Translations under genes and position numbers: made by a program
In this document: in pieces, positions 36,480 to 46,034 of the stretch
How the letters are laid out: each line of letters begins with the position of its first letter
Numbering within the stretch: position 1 is the stretch's first letter
Assembly: GCF_014648035.1 (NCBI RefSeq)
Contig: NZ_BMQI01000010.1
Location: 1-64,000 of the forward strand
DNA: 64,000 nucleotides
Reading direction: 5' to 3'
Origin: Shewanella algicola
GTDB taxonomy: Bacteria; Pseudomonadota; Gammaproteobacteria; Enterobacterales; Shewanellaceae
The notes under the pieces: generated by a model
What the model saw: only the letters and a program-made list of their open reading frames with translations
Databases searched by the model: none
What the model was told of the DNA's origin: nothing

Positions 36480-37166
36480 ATGACCGATGAATTATCGATC
36501 AGTCCTTTTTCTAAACGCAACGGCATTACCTTAACCTTACTTGGTGCGCTAAGCATGCTTATCAGCTTGGTTATTTTTATTGGTTTTAGCACCTTATTTG
36601 CACTCGGTATGACGTTTTTTGCACTGGGTTCAGTAGGTTTAATTTTAGGTGTCGCTAAAGTGTATCAGCCTGCCGTGAGTTTTAAATTAACCGCAGAAGG
36701 CATGGCTTTTTTTCATCGTCGTGGCCAGGTGTTTATCGAATGGGATAATATTCAACGCTTTGATAATGTAAGAGTAAACCAAAATCTGCAATTAATTGAA
36801 CTACCCTATATCGGCGTTAAACTTAAACAAATCAATCCGATTTTAGACTGCATTTCACCGCGTTTAGCGACCGGTTTGTTAACAGAGCAACGACCATTAT
36901 TAATGACCGCAGCCACTCAAGATGAAGATTTACAAAGTCTAGAGGGGTATTTGGGCACCGAATATACGCCGTTAATCGTTAATGGCGATCGTTATCGCGG
37001 CGTGTTAGCCATGTTTGGCCACCGCTGCCAAACCTTAAATGAACAACTGGGTTATCACTTATATTTATCAACGGATAGTGTCGATCGCGACCCCAAAGAG
37101 TTTGTTAACCTGTTACGTCAATGGCAACAACAAGCCAGTGTTTCTGCAAAACAGCCATTTCAATAA
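36480..37166 (+). CDS. DUF2982-like membrane protein
   Basis: The 228-residue protein has two N-terminal membrane spans (about 18-36 and 40-60) and a soluble C-terminal part. FHRRGQVFIEWDNIQRFDNV and the layout resemble the DUF2982 family of Shewanella and Vibrio; this is from memory, not a search. Its start abuts the stop of the ElyC-like gene, which suggests a joint envelope role. No function is known. Confidence 0.6.
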   Translation: MTDELSISPFSKRNGITLTLLGALSMLISLVIFIGFSTLFALGMTFFALGSVGLILGVAKVYQPAVSFKLTAEGMAFFHRRGQVFIEWDNIQRFDNVRVNQNLQLIELPYIGVKLKQINPILDCISPRLATGLLTEQRPLLMTAATQDEDLQSLEGYLGTEYTPLIVNGDRYRGVLAMFGHRCQTLNEQLGYHLYLSTDSVDRDPKEFVNLLRQWQQQASVSAKQPFQ

Positions 37167-37186
37167 TGTCCGAGGGGATTATAACT

Positions 37187-37576
37187 ATGGTGTTACAAGG
37201 AGGTTGTTTATGCGGAGCAATACGCTACCAGACGACTGACATGCCATTTGATGCTAACCATTGTCATTGTAACCAATGCCGAAAAAGTACAGGTGCGGTT
37301 GTGATGTTTAATACTGAGCAGGTGACATGGTTGCAAGGGGTGGTGACTGAGTTTGCTTCGTCTGCTCATATTCGCCGCGGCTTTTGTCAGCAATGTGGTA
37401 CCACAATGACCTATCGACATGTGGATTATCCACAATATTGCACCTTATCGATAGCATCACTTGATGACCCCAATAAAGTGCAACCGACTTATCATATCTA
37501 CACCAACGAACAAGTCAGCTGGCTGAACATTAATGACACTTGCCAGCGTTTCAATACTAATAAAAGCAGCGCTTAA
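37187..37576 (+). CDS. GFA/CENP-V-type zinc protein
   Basis: This 129-residue protein has the GFA fold: GGCLCGAIRY, CHCNQCRKSTG and GFCQQCGTTM carry the cysteines for two zinc ions. The family includes a glutathione-dependent formaldehyde-activating enzyme, but most members have no proven activity. The start at 37187 follows GAGGGG by about nine bases. A start at 37166, overlapping the previous stop, is possible. Confidence 0.85.
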   Translation: MVLQGGCLCGAIRYQTTDMPFDANHCHCNQCRKSTGAVVMFNTEQVTWLQGVVTEFASSAHIRRGFCQQCGTTMTYRHVDYPQYCTLSIASLDDPNKVQPTYHIYTNEQVSWLNINDTCQRFNTNKSSA

Positions 37577-37585
37577 TATCAGCTT

Positions 37586-37975
37586 TTACCCATGTATAAC
37601 TTCAGCTGTATTAGCGTCAGTATTGGCCGCTGTGGTTGAGAGAGGATCACGATGGCGATACCCTAAAAATTGGCCACCATCTAAAATTTCAATGTGTTCA
37701 CAATAGGCATCGCCTTCAAAAATACCTTGTTCATGCAAGGTGATTTTTTTACAGCGTGCTTCACCTGATGATTGCCCCGCAATCATTAATTCGCGACATA
37801 AAATATCGCCTTCAACCGTGCCACTGGTTTCTATGGTGACATTGCCTTGTGCCTGAATATCGCCACTAACATGGCCAGCAATCAATACATCCCCACTGAA
37901 AATAAGTTTTCCAGTTAAGTGACATTCTTGAGCGATAAAGCTCAACGGATTTACCGGCTTTTTTTGACCAAACAT
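37586..37975 (-). CDS. Bactofilin
   Basis: This 129-residue protein has the repetitive beta-helix of bactofilins (DUF583): short repeats such as LTGKLIFSGDVLIAGHVSGD and IETSGTVEGDILCRE run from about residue 18 to 105. Bactofilins polymerise without nucleotide and act in cell shape or envelope placement. The start at 37975 has AAGGG upstream; a longer frame from 38047 is rejected. It is convergent with the GFA gene, nine bases apart. Confidence 0.88.
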   Translation of the reverse strand: MFGQKKPVNPLSFIAQECHLTGKLIFSGDVLIAGHVSGDIQAQGNVTIETSGTVEGDILCRELMIAGQSSGEARCKKITLHEQGIFEGDAYCEHIEILDGGQFLGYRHRDPLSTTAANTDANTAEVIHG

Positions 37976-38072
37976 CTTAGTGCCCTTGGGTATATGGCTA
38001 AATAGGGGTGCTAATATAGCGTTAAAATAAGCATAACAAAACGACAAACTGTGGGTTTTGTTAACTGACGAC

Positions 38073-38558
38073 TTACTCGGTGGGCATCAACGTAATGGCA
38101 TCCGCCGGACAAGGTGATACACATGCGCCGCAGCCAGTACAAGCATCGATATCAATCACGGGTTTTGGAACTTGGCCCACGGCCATACTAAAACTAATTG
38201 CGCGTGGCTCACAGGCATCTTTACAACTTTGGCACCAAACACCTTTAGCGGTTAAGCAGTTGTCTTTTATGCTGGCAACATTAGTCCATGGTTGTGCCAA
38301 CGTGGTATCAAAAACTGGCTCTGGGCACACCTCAACGCATTGTTTGCAAAAGGTGCACTCGTCGTTGCTGAAGTCAATTTCAGGAAAACCACCTTCACCA
38401 CGCTTAATAATTTGAGTTTCACACACGTTAATGCACTTATCGCAACGGGTGCAATTATCAGTAAATGCTCGTTCTGGCTTGCTCCACGGCGGGCGAATAA
38501 CATTGGTTTTGCGGCGGCTAAAGAGATTGCGGCGACTTTGGTTAATACCTTGGGTCAT
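38073..38558 (-). CDS. napF: NapF ferredoxin-type protein
   Basis: This 161-residue iron-sulfur protein has several cysteine clusters: CTRCDKCINVCE, CTFCKQCVEVCPEP, CQSCKDACEPR and CTGCGACVSPCP. The N-terminal INQSRRNLFSRR resembles NapF, a cytoplasmic helper that loads or activates the NapA nitrate reductase. No other nap genes are in the window, so it is an orphan copy located between the bactofilin and galE genes. Confidence 0.85.
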   Translation of the reverse strand: MTQGINQSRRNLFSRRKTNVIRPPWSKPERAFTDNCTRCDKCINVCETQIIKRGEGGFPEIDFSNDECTFCKQCVEVCPEPVFDTTLAQPWTNVASIKDNCLTAKGVWCQSCKDACEPRAISFSMAVGQVPKPVIDIDACTGCGACVSPCPADAITLMPTE

Positions 38559-38622
38559 TTATATTCCAATAACTGTATTAGTTGCTGCAGCAAATATTAG
38601 CATTAGCTGCAGCAAAAAATTG

Positions 38623-39645
38623 TTAAGCGCTTGGCAATTTATACCCATCAGGGTTATTTGATTGCCATTTCCAGCTGCTACTCGCCATATCTTCAACGCT
38701 ATGGGTAGCACGCCAGTCTAATTGTGCAGCGGCAAAGCTTGGGTCGGCATAACAGGCGGCAATATCACCTGGGCGACGAGGGCTGATTTGATACGCAATG
38801 GTTTTGCCACAGGCTTTTTCAAATGCTTTTACCATGTCTAACACACTGTAACCAATGCCAGTACCGAGGTTATAAGTGACTAAGCCAGGTTTAGTTTGCA
38901 GCTTTTTAAGCGCTTGTAAATGGCCCACAGCTAAATCAACCACATGAATATAATCACGTACGCCAGTGCCATCAGGGGTATTGTAGTCATCGCCAAATAC
39001 ACTTAACTGTTCACGCTTACCTACAGCTACCTGAGCAATAAACGGCATTAAGTTGTTTGGAATATCATTTGGGTCTTCGCCAATTAAGCCGCTTTCGTGG
39101 GCGCCAACCGGATTAAAGTAGCGTAAACGGGCAATGTTCCAGCTATTATCTGACTGATATAAGTCCGCTAAAATATGCTCAACCATTAATTTTGACTGGC
39201 CGTATGGATTAGTGGCGCCAGTAGGAAAGTCTTCTTTAATGGGTAAGCTAGCAGGGTCGCCATAAACCGTTGCCGATGAGCTAAATACCAGGTTTTTAAC
39301 CTTATGCTCTGCCATCACCTGGCACAAAATAATGGTACCAGTGACGTTATTTTCGTAATACTTAAGGGGTTTTGCAACAGATTCGCCAACGGCTTTTAAG
39401 CCCGCGAAATGAATAACAGATTCGATACTGTGATCGGCAAAAACTTTTTGCAGCAGTGCTTTATTGAGAATGTCACCTTGATAAAAAGTCACATCTTTAC
39501 CGGTAATCTTATGAACACGTGCTAACGCTTCAACACTTGAATTTGATAAATTGTCTACGATGACCACTTCCTGTCCAGCATTTAGCAGTTCCACGACTGT
39601 GTGTGTACCAATATAGCCAGCGCCACCGGTTACCAAAATTGCCAT
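38623..39645 (-). CDS. galE: UDP-glucose 4-epimerase
   Basis: This 340-residue short-chain-type epimerase interconverts UDP-glucose and UDP-galactose. [10 protein letters not shown] binds NAD and the active-site pair appears as YGQSK. Its length and sequence follow E. coli GalE throughout ([20 protein letters not shown]). It probably serves surface polysaccharide synthesis as well as galactose use. It has its own promoter region. Confidence 0.95.
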   Translation of the reverse strand: MAILVTGGAGYIGTHTVVELLNAGQEVVIVDNLSNSSVEALARVHKITGKDVTFYQGDILNKALLQKVFADHSIESVIHFAGLKAVGESVAKPLKYYENNVTGTIILCQVMAEHKVKNLVFSSSATVYGDPASLPIKEDFPTGATNPYGQSKLMVEHILADLYQSDNSWNIARLRYFNPVGAHESGLIGEDPNDIPNNLMPFIAQVAVGKREQLSVFGDDYNTPDGTGVRDYIHVVDLAVGHLQALKKLQTKPGLVTYNLGTGIGYSVLDMVKAFEKACGKTIAYQISPRRPGDIAACYADPSFAAAQLDWRATHSVEDMASSSWKWQSNNPDGYKLPSA

Positions 39646-39940
39646 AGTTTAATCGTCCTGTGAATAAATGAGTCATATTGCTCTACATTGTAAATTATCA
39701 CAGTTCAAGTACCAGAAAAATTATTGGTATTTTTTTATAAAAAATCACTGGTCGGCTGTGCATCCATTGCGTTCAATTAACATAAAATGATCCGCTGAAA
39801 ATGATGACGATTATGGGTCCTGTATTCATTTGTTTACAATTAGTACTGCATTATTGGCTGACAATAAACTGTGAAGGAGTTAACAAAAGCACAACGTTAG
39901 CACACTATGTAGAGAGTGAAGTTTACGTAAAGTGGAACCT

Positions 39941-40738
39941 ATGACGACAGCAACAAAGTATATTGCCCATCAAGCTGATGCCCAAGGTTATATTGATTAC
40001 TCCGAACATGAGAATCAATTATGGCAGCAGTTATATCAACGCCAGGTGACCAATATGCCTGGACGTGCTTGCCCTGCGTATTTGCAAGGTTTAGATGCAT
40101 TAGCCATGTCGGTTGACCGCATTCCGCAACTGCCTGAAATAGACAAGGTGTTATTGGATGCAACGGGCTGGAAAACCGCAGCAGTGCCAGCATTAATCTC
40201 ATTTGGACGCTTTTTTGAATTGCTCGCCAATAAAGAGTTTCCAGTGGCGACATTTATTCGCACTAAAGAAGAGTTCGATTATTTGCAAGAGCCTGATATT
40301 TTTCATGAAATATTTGGACACTGCCCATTACTCACCAACCCTTCATTTGCACATTTTTCGCATATGTATGGCCAATTAGGTCTTGCAGCAACCAAAGAGC
40401 AGCGGGTATTTTTAACGCGTTTATACTGGTTTACCATTGAATTTGGTTTAGTGCAGGCTAAAGATGAACCCTTACAAATTTATGGCGGCGGCATTTTAAG
40501 TTCGCCAGGTGAAACCATGTATGCGCTAAGCGATAAGCCTGAGCGCAGACCGTTTGATTTACTTGATGTACTGCGCACACCTTATCGCATTGATATTATG
40601 CAGCCGATTTATTACGTGATTGAAAATATTGATTACTTAGATGAAATCGCTCGTATGGACATTATGAGCATGGTGGCTCAAGCTCAGCAACTCGGCTTGT
40701 TTGCACCGAAATTTGAGCCAAAAACCAAAGCAGGTTAA
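39941..40738 (+). CDS. phhA: Phenylalanine 4-monooxygenase
   Basis: The 265-residue enzyme converts phenylalanine to tyrosine with iron, tetrahydropterin and O2. The iron ligands lie in FHEIFGHCP (two His) and in YWFTIEFGL (Glu). ATG 39941 is used; GTG 39932 is an alternative three codons upstream. The palindrome TTTACGTAAA (39922-39931) just before the start could be a regulator site. phhB follows after 74 bases and tyrR further on, as in other Shewanella and Pseudomonas. Confidence 0.93.
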   Translation: MTTATKYIAHQADAQGYIDYSEHENQLWQQLYQRQVTNMPGRACPAYLQGLDALAMSVDRIPQLPEIDKVLLDATGWKTAAVPALISFGRFFELLANKEFPVATFIRTKEEFDYLQEPDIFHEIFGHCPLLTNPSFAHFSHMYGQLGLAATKEQRVFLTRLYWFTIEFGLVQAKDEPLQIYGGGILSSPGETMYALSDKPERRPFDLLDVLRTPYRIDIMQPIYYVIENIDYLDEIARMDIMSMVAQAQQLGLFAPKFEPKTKAG

Positions 40739-40812
40739 CGATTAAGAGCAGCAGAGCTTACCGTTCATTAAGCTGCAAGTTACACATAACCAAATTAAAC
40801 CAAGGAGTAGCA

Positions 40813-41151
40813 ATGAACGCATTAACCGAGATGAAGTGTGAAGCATGCCAAGCAGATGCCCCTAAAGTTACCGATACAGAGCTGGCAGAGCTTATCGGTA
40901 TGATCCCTGATTGGGGAGTTGAGGTGCGCGATGGCATTATGCAATTAGAGCGCGTTTATAAGTTTAAAAACTTTAAGTTAGCGATGGCTTTTACCAATAA
41001 ACTGGCCGACTTAGCCGAAGCTGAGTTTCATCATCCAGGTATTTTAACCGAATGGGGTAAGGTCACCGTAACCTGGTGGTCGCACTCGATTAAAGGTTTA
41101 CACAAGAATGACTTCATTATGGCTGCCAAGACAGACCAGTTATTAGACTAA
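40813..41151 (+). CDS. phhB: Pterin-4a-carbinolamine dehydratase
   Basis: This 112-residue protein recycles the pterin cofactor of Phh[21 protein letters not shown] contains the conserved histidine pair. An N-terminal CEACQA stretch is slightly unusual, but the length is normal. AAGGAG precedes the ATG. Confidence 0.94.
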   Translation: MNALTEMKCEACQADAPKVTDTELAELIGMIPDWGVEVRDGIMQLERVYKFKNFKLAMAFTNKLADLAEAEFHHPGILTEWGKVTVTWWSHSIKGLHKNDFIMAAKTDQLLD

Positions 41152-41167
41152 CGATATTGACATTTAT

Positions 41168-41199
41168 TTCAGCATGTTACGTTAACGTAACATGCTGAA
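41168..41199 (+). terminator. Long perfect inverted repeat after phhB
   Basis: TTCAGCATGTTACG and CGTAACATGCTGAA (14 pairs) flank a TTAA loop, with a modest T-rich stretch behind. It probably terminates phhAB, but its centre, TTACGTTAACGTAA, also looks like an operator. Confidence 0.6.
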
Positions 41200-41312
41200 T
41201 AATTTGTCTGTTACAATTCTACTGTAAACTTCGCTTGCCACCGAAGCAATATCCCTCTAACGTTGTGACAAATTTCCGCAACAAAACATTAATAACTAGG
41301 GAATCGTTACAT

Positions 41313-42851
41313 ATGCGTTTGGAAGTCAGTTGTATCGATCGCGTGGGTTTAGCGAAAGACATCCTCGTCGTGCTTGAAAAACATGGCATTAACTTAATTG
41401 CCATTGATGCCAGTAATAAAGGTTTCCTATTTTTGCAATTTGCAGAAATCAGTTTCGAAACCTTACGAGAACTCATGCCGCAAATTCGAAAAGTCGAAAG
41501 CGTGCACGACGTGCGTACCGTGTCTTTTATGCCCTCTGAGCAAGAGCACTACGCCTTAAAAACATTATTGAAAACCTTGCCTGATTCGGTGTTTTCAATC
41601 GACACTAAAGGCCGTATTCGTATTGCCAATGAATCGGCACTACTCACTTTGGATATGGCTGAGCATGAAGTAGTAGAAGAATCATTAAACCACTGGGTAC
41701 AAGGTTTTAATTTTGCTCGTTGGATGAGTGAAACGCCGGTATTAGCTCAAGCTACCCGTGTGCAGATTAATTCCAATGAATATTTAGCCGAAATGCTGCC
41801 GATTTATTTACCTGACGATAACGACACCACTATTTTAGCTGGTGCAGTGGTGTCACTTAAATCACCTGCCAGAGTCGGCAAGCAATTTAATGCGCTGCAA
41901 AATCAAACCACAGGTTTTGATAACGTTTTAGCGATGAGCGATAAAATGAAAGACGTGTTAAAGCAAGCCAAGCGAATGGCTCAGCTAGACGCGCCGTTAT
42001 TGATCACCGGCGAAACTGGCACGGGCAAAGAGTTAATGGCCCGCGCGAGTCACGACGCAAGTATGCGCCGTGAGCACCCCTTTATTGCCATTAACTGCGC
42101 GGCATTGCCTGACAGTGTGGCTGAAGAAGAGTTGTTTGGCTTTGTTAGCAATGGCACCGTGGTTAAGCGTGGACTATTTGAAGAAGCCAAAGGCGGCACG
42201 GTATTTTTAGATGAAATTGCCGAAATGTCTAAAGCAGCACAAGTTAAACTTTTACGCTTTTTGCAAGACGGCACCTTTAGACGCATTGGCGGCGATGTAG
42301 AAGTCAGAGCGGACGTTCGCATTATCTGTTCTACTCAGAAAAACCTCGCAGAACTTTGCCAAACTGGTGAGTTTAGGGAAGATTTATATTACCGCATCCA
42401 TGTGTTGAGTTATCACATGCCGTCTTTGCGTGAGCGCCGTGTGGATGTTATCCCACTTACAGAGATGTTTTTAGAGCACTATAGTCAGCAGTTATCAAGT
42501 CCGCTGCGACGTATTTCAGCCAGTTGCCGTGACTATCTGTTTACGTATGCTTGGCCTGGCAATGTTCGTCAGCTTAAAAATGCCATTTTTAGAGCCGTAT
42601 CCATGTGGGATGGCTCAACAGAGTTGACCGTTGAGCAGCTTAAACTGCCGTCATATGCTGAAGGTTTTGGTTATTTTGACGAAGAGTTTGAAGGCACACT
42701 AGATGAAGCCATGAAAGACTATGAGGCGGGGTTACTGCGACGGTTATATCCCGCTTACCCAAGCACACGCCAGTTGGCGAAAAAGCTTGGAGTGTCGCAT
42801 ACCGCCATTGCCAATAAGCTGCGCGACTACAATATTAGCAAGAAAAAATAA
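41313..42851 (+). CDS. tyrR: TyrR/PhhR-type regulator of aromatic amino acid genes
   Basis: This 512-residue regulator has an N-terminal ACT domain (1-75), a PAS domain (about 80-190), an AAA+ domain with GETGTGKEL and GGTVFLDEIAEM, and a C-terminal helix-turn-helix (STRQLAKKLGVSHTAIANKL). The GAFTGA loop needed to contact sigma-54 is missing: the region reads NGTVVKRGLFEEA. It therefore acts with sigma-70, as TyrR of E. coli does (513 residues). It would sense tyrosine or phenylalanine and control phhAB. ATG 41313 with AGGGA upstream is used; a longer frame from 41235 is unlikely. Confidence 0.92.
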   Translation: MRLEVSCIDRVGLAKDILVVLEKHGINLIAIDASNKGFLFLQFAEISFETLRELMPQIRKVESVHDVRTVSFMPSEQEHYALKTLLKTLPDSVFSIDTKGRIRIANESALLTLDMAEHEVVEESLNHWVQGFNFARWMSETPVLAQATRVQINSNEYLAEMLPIYLPDDNDTTILAGAVVSLKSPARVGKQFNALQNQTTGFDNVLAMSDKMKDVLKQAKRMAQLDAPLLITGETGTGKELMARASHDASMRREHPFIAINCAALPDSVAEEELFGFVSNGTVVKRGLFEEAKGGTVFLDEIAEMSKAAQVKLLRFLQDGTFRRIGGDVEVRADVRIICSTQKNLAELCQTGEFREDLYYRIHVLSYHMPSLRERRVDVIPLTEMFLEHYSQQLSSPLRRISASCRDYLFTYAWPGNVRQLKNAIFRAVSMWDGSTELTVEQLKLPSYAEGFGYFDEEFEGTLDEAMKDYEAGLLRRLYPAYPSTRQLAKKLGVSHTAIANKLRDYNISKKK

Positions 42852-42862
42852 CGTAACGATTT

Positions 42863-42890
42863 AATGCCAGCTAAAGTGCTGGCATTTTGG
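42863..42890 (+). terminator. Terminator of tyrR
   Basis: AATGCCAGC (42863-42871) pairs with GCTGGCATT (42878-42886), followed by TTGG. The T-run is short. Confidence 0.6.
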
Positions 42891-43091
42891 CCATTTCAGT
42901 GCTGCAAACCAGCATTGGCAAGGTTTTTTATCGTTTGTAAATAATAATGTACAAATCACCGTTTGCATGGGTAAAGCGTGATTTGCCCCGCGCTATAGGA
43001 TTTAACGACTTTGTATGGTCACAATGAATGAGCTAAGCCATTCATTCTATAGAGACTAAGTGCGAATGCCACCCAGAATTTAGGAGCACCA

Positions 43092-44078
43092 ATGAAACTT
43101 GCAAGTTATCACAACGGACGTCGCGACGGCCAATTGATGTTAGTCAGTAAAGATTTGACCAAAGCGGTTGCAGTACCAGCCATTGCTAAAACTATGCAGC
43201 AGTTACTCGATGCTTGGGATTTATTGTATCCACAGTTAAGCGAATTATATGAAGCATTAAATGACGGTCAAATGGATAACGCCATTGCCTTTGATGAGTC
43301 GCGCTGCTTATCTCCATTGCCTCGCGCTTATCAATGGGCTGACGGCAGTGCTTATGTTAACCATGTTGAGTTGGTCCGTAAGGCTCGTGGCGCTGAAATG
43401 CCAGAATCATTTTGGACCGACCCGTTAGTGTATCAAGGCGGCTCAGACAGCTTTATTGCACCTAAAGCCGACATTGAAATGGCCAGTGAAGAATACGGTA
43501 TTGATTTTGAATCAGAAATTGCCATTGTGACCGATGATGTTGCCATGGGCGTATCGACTGATAATGCCGCTAAGCACATTAAATTATTAATGTTAGTGAA
43601 TGACGTGTCACTGCGTAACTTAATCCCGGGTGAACTCGGTAAAGGGTTTGGTTTTTTCCAATCTAAACCATCGAGTGCTTTTTCTCCGATAGCCATTACC
43701 CCAGATGAGTTAGGTGATAAATGGCAAGACAGTAAAGTGCATTTACCGTTAGTGACTCATTTAAACAGTGAATTATTTGGCCGCCCCAATGCTGGCGTCG
43801 ACATGACATTTAATTTTAGCCAGTTAGTGTCGCATGTAGCTAAAACACGCCCACTTGCTGCTGGCGCTATTATTGGTTCAGGCACTATTTCAAACTACGA
43901 CCGTAGCGCAGGTTCAAGCTGTTTAGCTGAAAAGCGCATGTTAGAAATTATTGCCGACGGCAAAGCCTCAACCCCGTTTATGCATTTTGGCGACACAGTA
44001 CGCATTGAAATGTTTGACGAAAACGGCGTGAGTATTTTTGGTTCGATTGACCAAAAGGTCGTTGAATATAAAGCGTAA
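43092..44078 (+). CDS. Fumarylacetoacetate hydrolase family protein
   Basis: The 328-residue FAH-family protein splits fumarylacetoacetate to fumarate and acetoacetate at the end of tyrosine breakdown. The metal site is visible in FESEIAIV, and the family block RNLIPGELGKGFGFFQSKP is intact. TISNYDRSAGSSCLAEKR is typical of the bacterial form. maiA follows, supporting a role in tyrosine catabolism. The hpd and hmgA genes are not in the window. Confidence 0.88.
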   Translation: MKLASYHNGRRDGQLMLVSKDLTKAVAVPAIAKTMQQLLDAWDLLYPQLSELYEALNDGQMDNAIAFDESRCLSPLPRAYQWADGSAYVNHVELVRKARGAEMPESFWTDPLVYQGGSDSFIAPKADIEMASEEYGIDFESEIAIVTDDVAMGVSTDNAAKHIKLLMLVNDVSLRNLIPGELGKGFGFFQSKPSSAFSPIAITPDELGDKWQDSKVHLPLVTHLNSELFGRPNAGVDMTFNFSQLVSHVAKTRPLAAGAIIGSGTISNYDRSAGSSCLAEKRMLEIIADGKASTPFMHFGDTVRIEMFDENGVSIFGSIDQKVVEYKA

Positions 44079-44102
44079 AGATTTTGTAGCTGTATTTTTT
44101 AG

Positions 44103-44136
44103 AAGGCAATAGCGCATCATCGTTATTGCCTTTTTT
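44103..44136 (+). terminator. Terminator between the FAH gene and maiA
   Basis: AAGGCAATA (44103-44111) pairs with TATTGCCTT (44124-44132), followed by TTTT. It would separate maiA from the FAH gene unless read-through occurs. Confidence 0.8.
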
Positions 44137-44151
44137 GTTATTAATGGCTAA

Positions 44152-44181
44152 CTAAAACTAAAACTAAAACTAAAACTAAAA
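44152..44181 (+). repeat. Five tandem CTAAAA units upstream of maiA
   Basis: CTAAAA is repeated five times without a mismatch and ends directly before AAGAGGAG, the ribosome-binding site of maiA. A change in unit number would move any promoter relative to the gene, so it may vary expression. Confidence 0.85.
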
Positions 44182-44193
44182 AGAGGAGAACAC

Positions 44194-44844
44194 ATGAAAC
44201 TCTATGGTTATTGGCGCTCAAGCGCTGCCTATCGCGTGCGTATTGCGTTAAATTTAAAGCAGCTGTCGGCAGAGCAGATTTCAGTTCATTTGGTGAAAAA
44301 TGGCGGTGAGCAGCATTCGCAGGCTTATGATCGATTAAACCCTCAACATTTAGTACCCACACTGCTTGATGAAGGGCAAGAGGACGAGCTTAATTTATCG
44401 CAATCATTAGCCATTATTGAGTACCTCGAAGAAAAATATCCACAGGAAGCCTTATTGCCGAGCAATATAGAGCATCGCGCCATAGTGCGCAGTATGGCGC
44501 AAGCCATTGCGTGTGAAATCCACCCACTCGACAATTTACGGGTACTGCAATATTTAGTGAACGACATGGGCGTGTCTGAAGCCGATAAAATGCGTTGGTA
44601 TCATCATTGGATTATTGTTGGATTTACGGCATTAGAGGCACAATTAAGCCAGTATTCTGGGCGTTATTGTTTCGGTGATACGCCAACACTTGCCGACATT
44701 TGTTTGGTGCCACAAGTGTATAATGCAAAACGCTTTAATGTACCGCTTGATGATTTTCCTAATATTGTACGCATTGACCAGACGTGTAACCAACTAGCGC
44801 CTTTTGTCGATGCAGCGCCAGAACGGCAACACGATGCCAGCTAA
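44194..44844 (+). CDS. maiA: Maleylacetoacetate isomerase
   Basis: This 216-residue zeta-class glutathione transferase isomerises maleylacetoacetate to fumarylacetoacetate. The N-terminal active-site region reads YGYWRSSAAYRVRIALN; the usual SSCSWRVR is here SSAAYRVR, so the active cysteine is replaced by alanine while the first serines stay. The glutathione-binding NPQHLVPTL and the acidic SLAIIEYLEE follow. A strong AAGAGGAG precedes the ATG. Confidence 0.88.
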   Translation: MKLYGYWRSSAAYRVRIALNLKQLSAEQISVHLVKNGGEQHSQAYDRLNPQHLVPTLLDEGQEDELNLSQSLAIIEYLEEKYPQEALLPSNIEHRAIVRSMAQAIACEIHPLDNLRVLQYLVNDMGVSEADKMRWYHHWIIVGFTALEAQLSQYSGRYCFGDTPTLADICLVPQVYNAKRFNVPLDDFPNIVRIDQTCNQLAPFVDAAPERQHDAS

Positions 44845-45155
44845 TTGAGGCGTCGTGACTTTATAAACGTTAAAATGGCACCTAACTGATGTTAGGTGCA
44901 GTACTTTAGCCCTCAAATTGTTTTGCTCTACTAGACTATTACACTGCACGAAAACATCAATTCTACGTCATCATTTGAACAAAATTAACACGCCAATTGT
45001 CATCGCTATTACCTCAATCAGTCACACAACAATCCACATAATAAAGCGATTATCCAAGTCAGTGATTTGATGTAATCGGCTTATATCTTTTACTTGCGTT
45101 ACACCACAATAACCCGACTATAAAATGCATCTTTAGTCTCTTTTGGTGGTTATTT

Positions 45156-45170
45156 TGTGATCTAAATCAA
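45156..45170. promoter_or_regulatory. CRP/FNR-type box, distal
   Basis: TGTGATCTAAATCAA combines a CRP-like left half (TGTGA) and an FNR-like right half (ATCAA). It lies about 62 bases upstream of a second box and 166 bases before ompW. Confidence 0.6.
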
Positions 45171-45217
45171 GCTTAAGCCATCTATTTGCATACTCAAATA
45201 TAGGTAGGTGCATTTGT

Positions 45218-45231
45218 TTGATCTAAATCAA
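45218..45231. promoter_or_regulatory. FNR/EtrA-type box, proximal
   Basis: TTGATCTAAATCAA matches TTGAT-N4-ATCAA exactly. It lies 91 bases upstream of the ompW start and suits oxygen-dependent regulation; ompW is a known FNR target in enteric bacteria. Confidence 0.72.
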
Positions 45232-45321
45232 TGCTGTTAATGATTAACTTGGGTAGGTTGGCGGCAATTGTTAAGGATGTTAATGAATTACGTCTATTTA
45301 TTGTTGTCATGGAGTCTGAAA

Positions 45322-45969
45322 ATGAATAAGAAAATTACCCTAAGTTTAGTTGCTGCATCATTACTATCTGCTGGCTTATCTTTTGGTGCTGCTGCGCACC
45401 AAGCGGGCGACATTATTGTGCGTGCAGGTACTGCAACGGTATCACCTAACGAATCAAGTCCTGTGGTGGCCGGTGTCGCTGAATTCAGTGTCGATAGTGA
45501 TACCCAATTAGGTCTTAACTTTGGTTATATGCTGACAGATAACATTGGCATAGAGCTTTTAGCTGCCACACCCTTTAGCCACGATGTGTCACTGGGCGAG
45601 CTAGGCGTTATCGCTAACACTAAACACTTACCGCCAACATTGGTTGCTCAATATTATTTTGGCGATGCGCAGTCTGCGCTGCGGCCATATGTTGGGGTAG
45701 GGGTTAACTTTACTAACTTTTTCGACAATGAATTTACCCAAGATGCTAAAGATTTAGGTTTAGATAATCTGTCGATGTCTAACTCTTGGGGCGTTGCGGC
45801 GCAGGTAGGGCTTGATTATCAAATTGATAAAAAATGGCTCGTGAATGCCTCTGTATGGTATGCACAAATTTCTACCGACGTGAGCTTTGATATGGGGGCT
45901 GATCATGTGGTAGTTGAAACCGATATCGACCCTTGGGTTTATATGATTAGCGTCGGTTATACCTTCTAA
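45322..45969 (+). CDS. ompW: OmpW family outer-membrane protein
   Basis: This 215-residue eight-stranded barrel protein has a signal peptide (residues 1-22, ending GAAAH) and the OmpW motifs AGDIIVRAGTATVSPNES, LGLNFGYMLTDNIGIEL and PYVGVGVNFTNFF. It ends in the aromatic GYTF. It forms a small hydrophobic channel in the outer membrane. GGAG is seven bases before the ATG at 45322; an upstream frame from 45268 is rejected. Confidence 0.93.
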   Translation: MNKKITLSLVAASLLSAGLSFGAAAHQAGDIIVRAGTATVSPNESSPVVAGVAEFSVDSDTQLGLNFGYMLTDNIGIELLAATPFSHDVSLGELGVIANTKHLPPTLVAQYYFGDAQSALRPYVGVGVNFTNFFDNEFTQDAKDLGLDNLSMSNSWGVAAQVGLDYQIDKKWLVNASVWYAQISTDVSFDMGADHVVVETDIDPWVYMISVGYTF

Positions 45970-45987
45970 CGACTTATATCGTAGAGA

Positions 45988-46019
45988 CAAAAACAGGAAC
46001 TCGCAGGTTCCTGTTTTGT
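45988..46019. terminator. Bidirectional terminator, ompW and SDR
   Basis: AAAACAGGAAC (45990-46000) pairs with GTTCCTGTTTT (46007-46017), with A- and T-rich flanks on both sides. It separates the convergent ompW and SDR genes. Confidence 0.85.
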
Positions 46020-46034
46020 TATATATCATCCAGA

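Larger units (their letters stand above)
44845..45321. other. Regulatory region upstream of ompW
   Basis: There is no gene here. GCACCTAAC-TGAT-GTTAGGTGC (44878-44899) is a strong hairpin that may end maiA transcription. Two FNR/CRP-type boxes lie at 45156 and 45218. Nothing else was identified. Confidence 0.65.
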
